From NCBI RefSeq assembly GCF_009193135.1, contig NZ_VUKC01000005.1:62001-126000 (forward strand): a DNA stretch of 64,000 nucleotides, in the 5' to 3' direction. Every line of letters starts with the position of its first letter. The stretch's first letter is position 1. This DNA is from Georgenia satyanarayanai (GTDB taxonomy: Bacteria; Actinomycetota; Actinomycetes; Actinomycetales; Actinomycetaceae). This document shows positions 63,252-64,000 of the stretch, piece by piece. Both the position numbers and the translations under genes were made by a program. The notes below the pieces were generated by a model. The model was given only the letters and a program-made list of their open reading frames with translations, searched no databases and was not told the DNA's origin.

Positions 63252-63398
63252 CAGGTTCTCCTTGGTGGGACCGGTGGGGGCTCGCGCTCGGGGTGAGGGC
63301 GAGTGGTCTGGGGCCGGGGCGGCGTTGCTGCGGCGGGGAAGGAGCTGGACGGCGGTGGGTCGGCTGTGGGCGGAGGTCGGTGGGGAATGGCGGGCGGG

Positions 63399-64000
63399 TC
63401 AGGGGTGGCCGTGCTGGCTGGCGAGGGCGAGGGTGGCGCGGGCGCGCTCGACCATGGCGACGTCGAGGAAGGTCCCGTCGGCGAGCACGAGGGCTCCGGT
63501 GCCGGCGGCGACGGCGCCCTCGACCCGGGCGACCACCTCCCGTGCCCGGGCCACCTCCTCGGCGCTCGGCAGGAAGGCCTCGCGGATCGTGTCGAGCTGG
63601 GCGGGGTGGATCGCGGTGCGGCCGCTGAAGCCGAGCCGCCGCCCGGCCCGGCACGACTCGGCCAGCCCGGGCAGGTCCCGCACGTGCGGGTAGACCGACA
63701 TGACGGGGGAGGGCAGCCGGGCGGCCCGCGCGGCGACCACGATCCGGCTGCGGACCCAGGCGAGCCCGGCGTCGTCGTCCACGCGCAGCTCCGAGCGCAG
63801 GTCCGCCTCCCCGAGCCCGATCGACGACACCCCGGGGACCGTCGCGAGCGCGAAGGCCCGCTCCACCCCGAGTGCGGACTCCACGAGCAGGTGGACCTCG
63901 CGTCCCCTCATCCGGGAGACGAGTGCGTCCACCGCCGCCGGGTGCTCGGCCTTGGGCAGCCGCAGCCCGACCTCGCGAGGGAGCGCGGCAACGGTCGCGA
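63399..64000 (-). CDS. HpcH/HpaI aldolase, CitE-like lyase beta subunit, 5' end outside the window
   Basis: Gene enters from the right edge; the frame is open to base 64000 (residues LPREVGLRLPKAEHPAAVDAL before the first in-window candidate start). The TIM-barrel signature EVHLLVESALGVERAFALA, GLGEADLRSEL (metal Glu/Asp) and SGRTAIHPAQLDTIREAF identify the CitE/malyl-CoA lyase-like family. It cleaves or forms a C-C bond of an acyl-CoA or related thioester. About 200 residues are visible; the N-terminal third is missing. Confidence 0.88.
   Translation of the reverse strand, partial: ATVAALPREVGLRLPKAEHPAAVDALVSRMRGREVHLLVESALGVERAFALATVPGVSSIGLGEADLRSELRVDDDAGLAWVRSRIVVAARAARLPSPVMSVYPHVRDLPGLAESCRAGRRLGFSGRTAIHPAQLDTIREAFLPSAEEVARAREVVARVEGAVAAGTGALVLADGTFLDVAMVERARATLALASQHGHP

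Noticed and set aside
1-64000. Search by eye for CRISPR arrays, tRNA genes, insertion sequences and integrase sites.
   Set aside because: No regular spaced repeats, cloverleaf with CCA-like ends, transposase or terminal inverted repeats were found in the gaps.

Overview
The window is high-GC DNA with G or C in almost every third codon position, frequent GTG/TTG starts and many four-base start/stop overlaps. It also carries heme genes in the Gram-positive (coproporphyrin-type) set, LAxTG/LPxTG wall anchors, an actinobacterial-style PHO box and lipoprotein binding proteins. I read it as a chromosomal segment of an actinomycete, most likely Micrococcales (a Cellulomonas/Georgenia-like relative). 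That placement is inference. I saw no tRNA, rRNA, CRISPR array, insertion sequence or prophage. Nearly all of the window is ordinary protein-coding chromosome.

Left part (1-6.6 kb): a (deoxy)ribose operon, rbsK(partial)-rbsC-rbsB-rbsA-rbsD, then a terminator-like hairpin, a GntR/HutC regulator and a divergent DeoC-family aldolase. The aldolase promoter carries a tandem operator. 6.7-12.6 kb: two translationally coupled minus-strand genes whose products share a von Willebrand type D (VWD) plus Ig-like C-terminal half; one is fused to a multicopper oxidase. Neither has a visible signal peptide. 12.9-17.1 kb: alcohol dehydrogenase, VOC protein, a ZIP metal transporter and an MFS transporter. Among them are two paralogous peptide genes of about 50 codons with a shared promoter/leader. 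17.4-25 kb: a secreted amidase with five DWDGDG repeats preceded by a coupled 29-codon uORF, a decayed gene tail, a membrane protein, a DapC-like aminotransferase and a large membrane/helical-repeat protein.

Middle (25.4-36.8 kb): metNIQ methionine importer; a MarR-controlled O-methyltransferase/DUF1304 pair; a SodC-like lipoprotein; a nitrilase-family hydrolase; trkH-trkA potassium uptake; a VOC/DinB pair; gltX. 36.9-40.1 kb: an alkaline phosphatase with a C-terminal WxL-like wall-binding domain behind an in-phase array of 11-bp PHO repeats, next to a DUF916 WxL-partner protein. 40.2-49.6 kb: a YihS-type aldose-ketose isomerase, a LacI regulator with two operator-like sites, an FAD oxidoreductase, a binding protein and two permeases of a carbohydrate ABC importer without its own ATPase, and a wall-anchored DUF4127 protein.

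Right part (49.8-64 kb): the heme cluster. hemA reads rightward; hemE-hemY-hemC-hemD-hemB-hemL read leftward with four-base overlaps or short gaps. After it come a small unknown gene, a TetR/14-TM MFS efflux pair with an operator in the promoter spacer, a wall-anchored esterase/propeller protein, and a partial CitE-like lyase.

Three related palindromes (27969, 30080, 49688) sit between convergent gene pairs and form a small repeat family. Other strong inverted repeats also mark gene ends. The most interesting undescribed items are the duplicated leader-plus-peptide units, the VWD/multicopper oxidase pair, the phosphatase-WxL/DUF916 locus and the ATPase-less LacI-FAD-ABC-DUF4127 locus.
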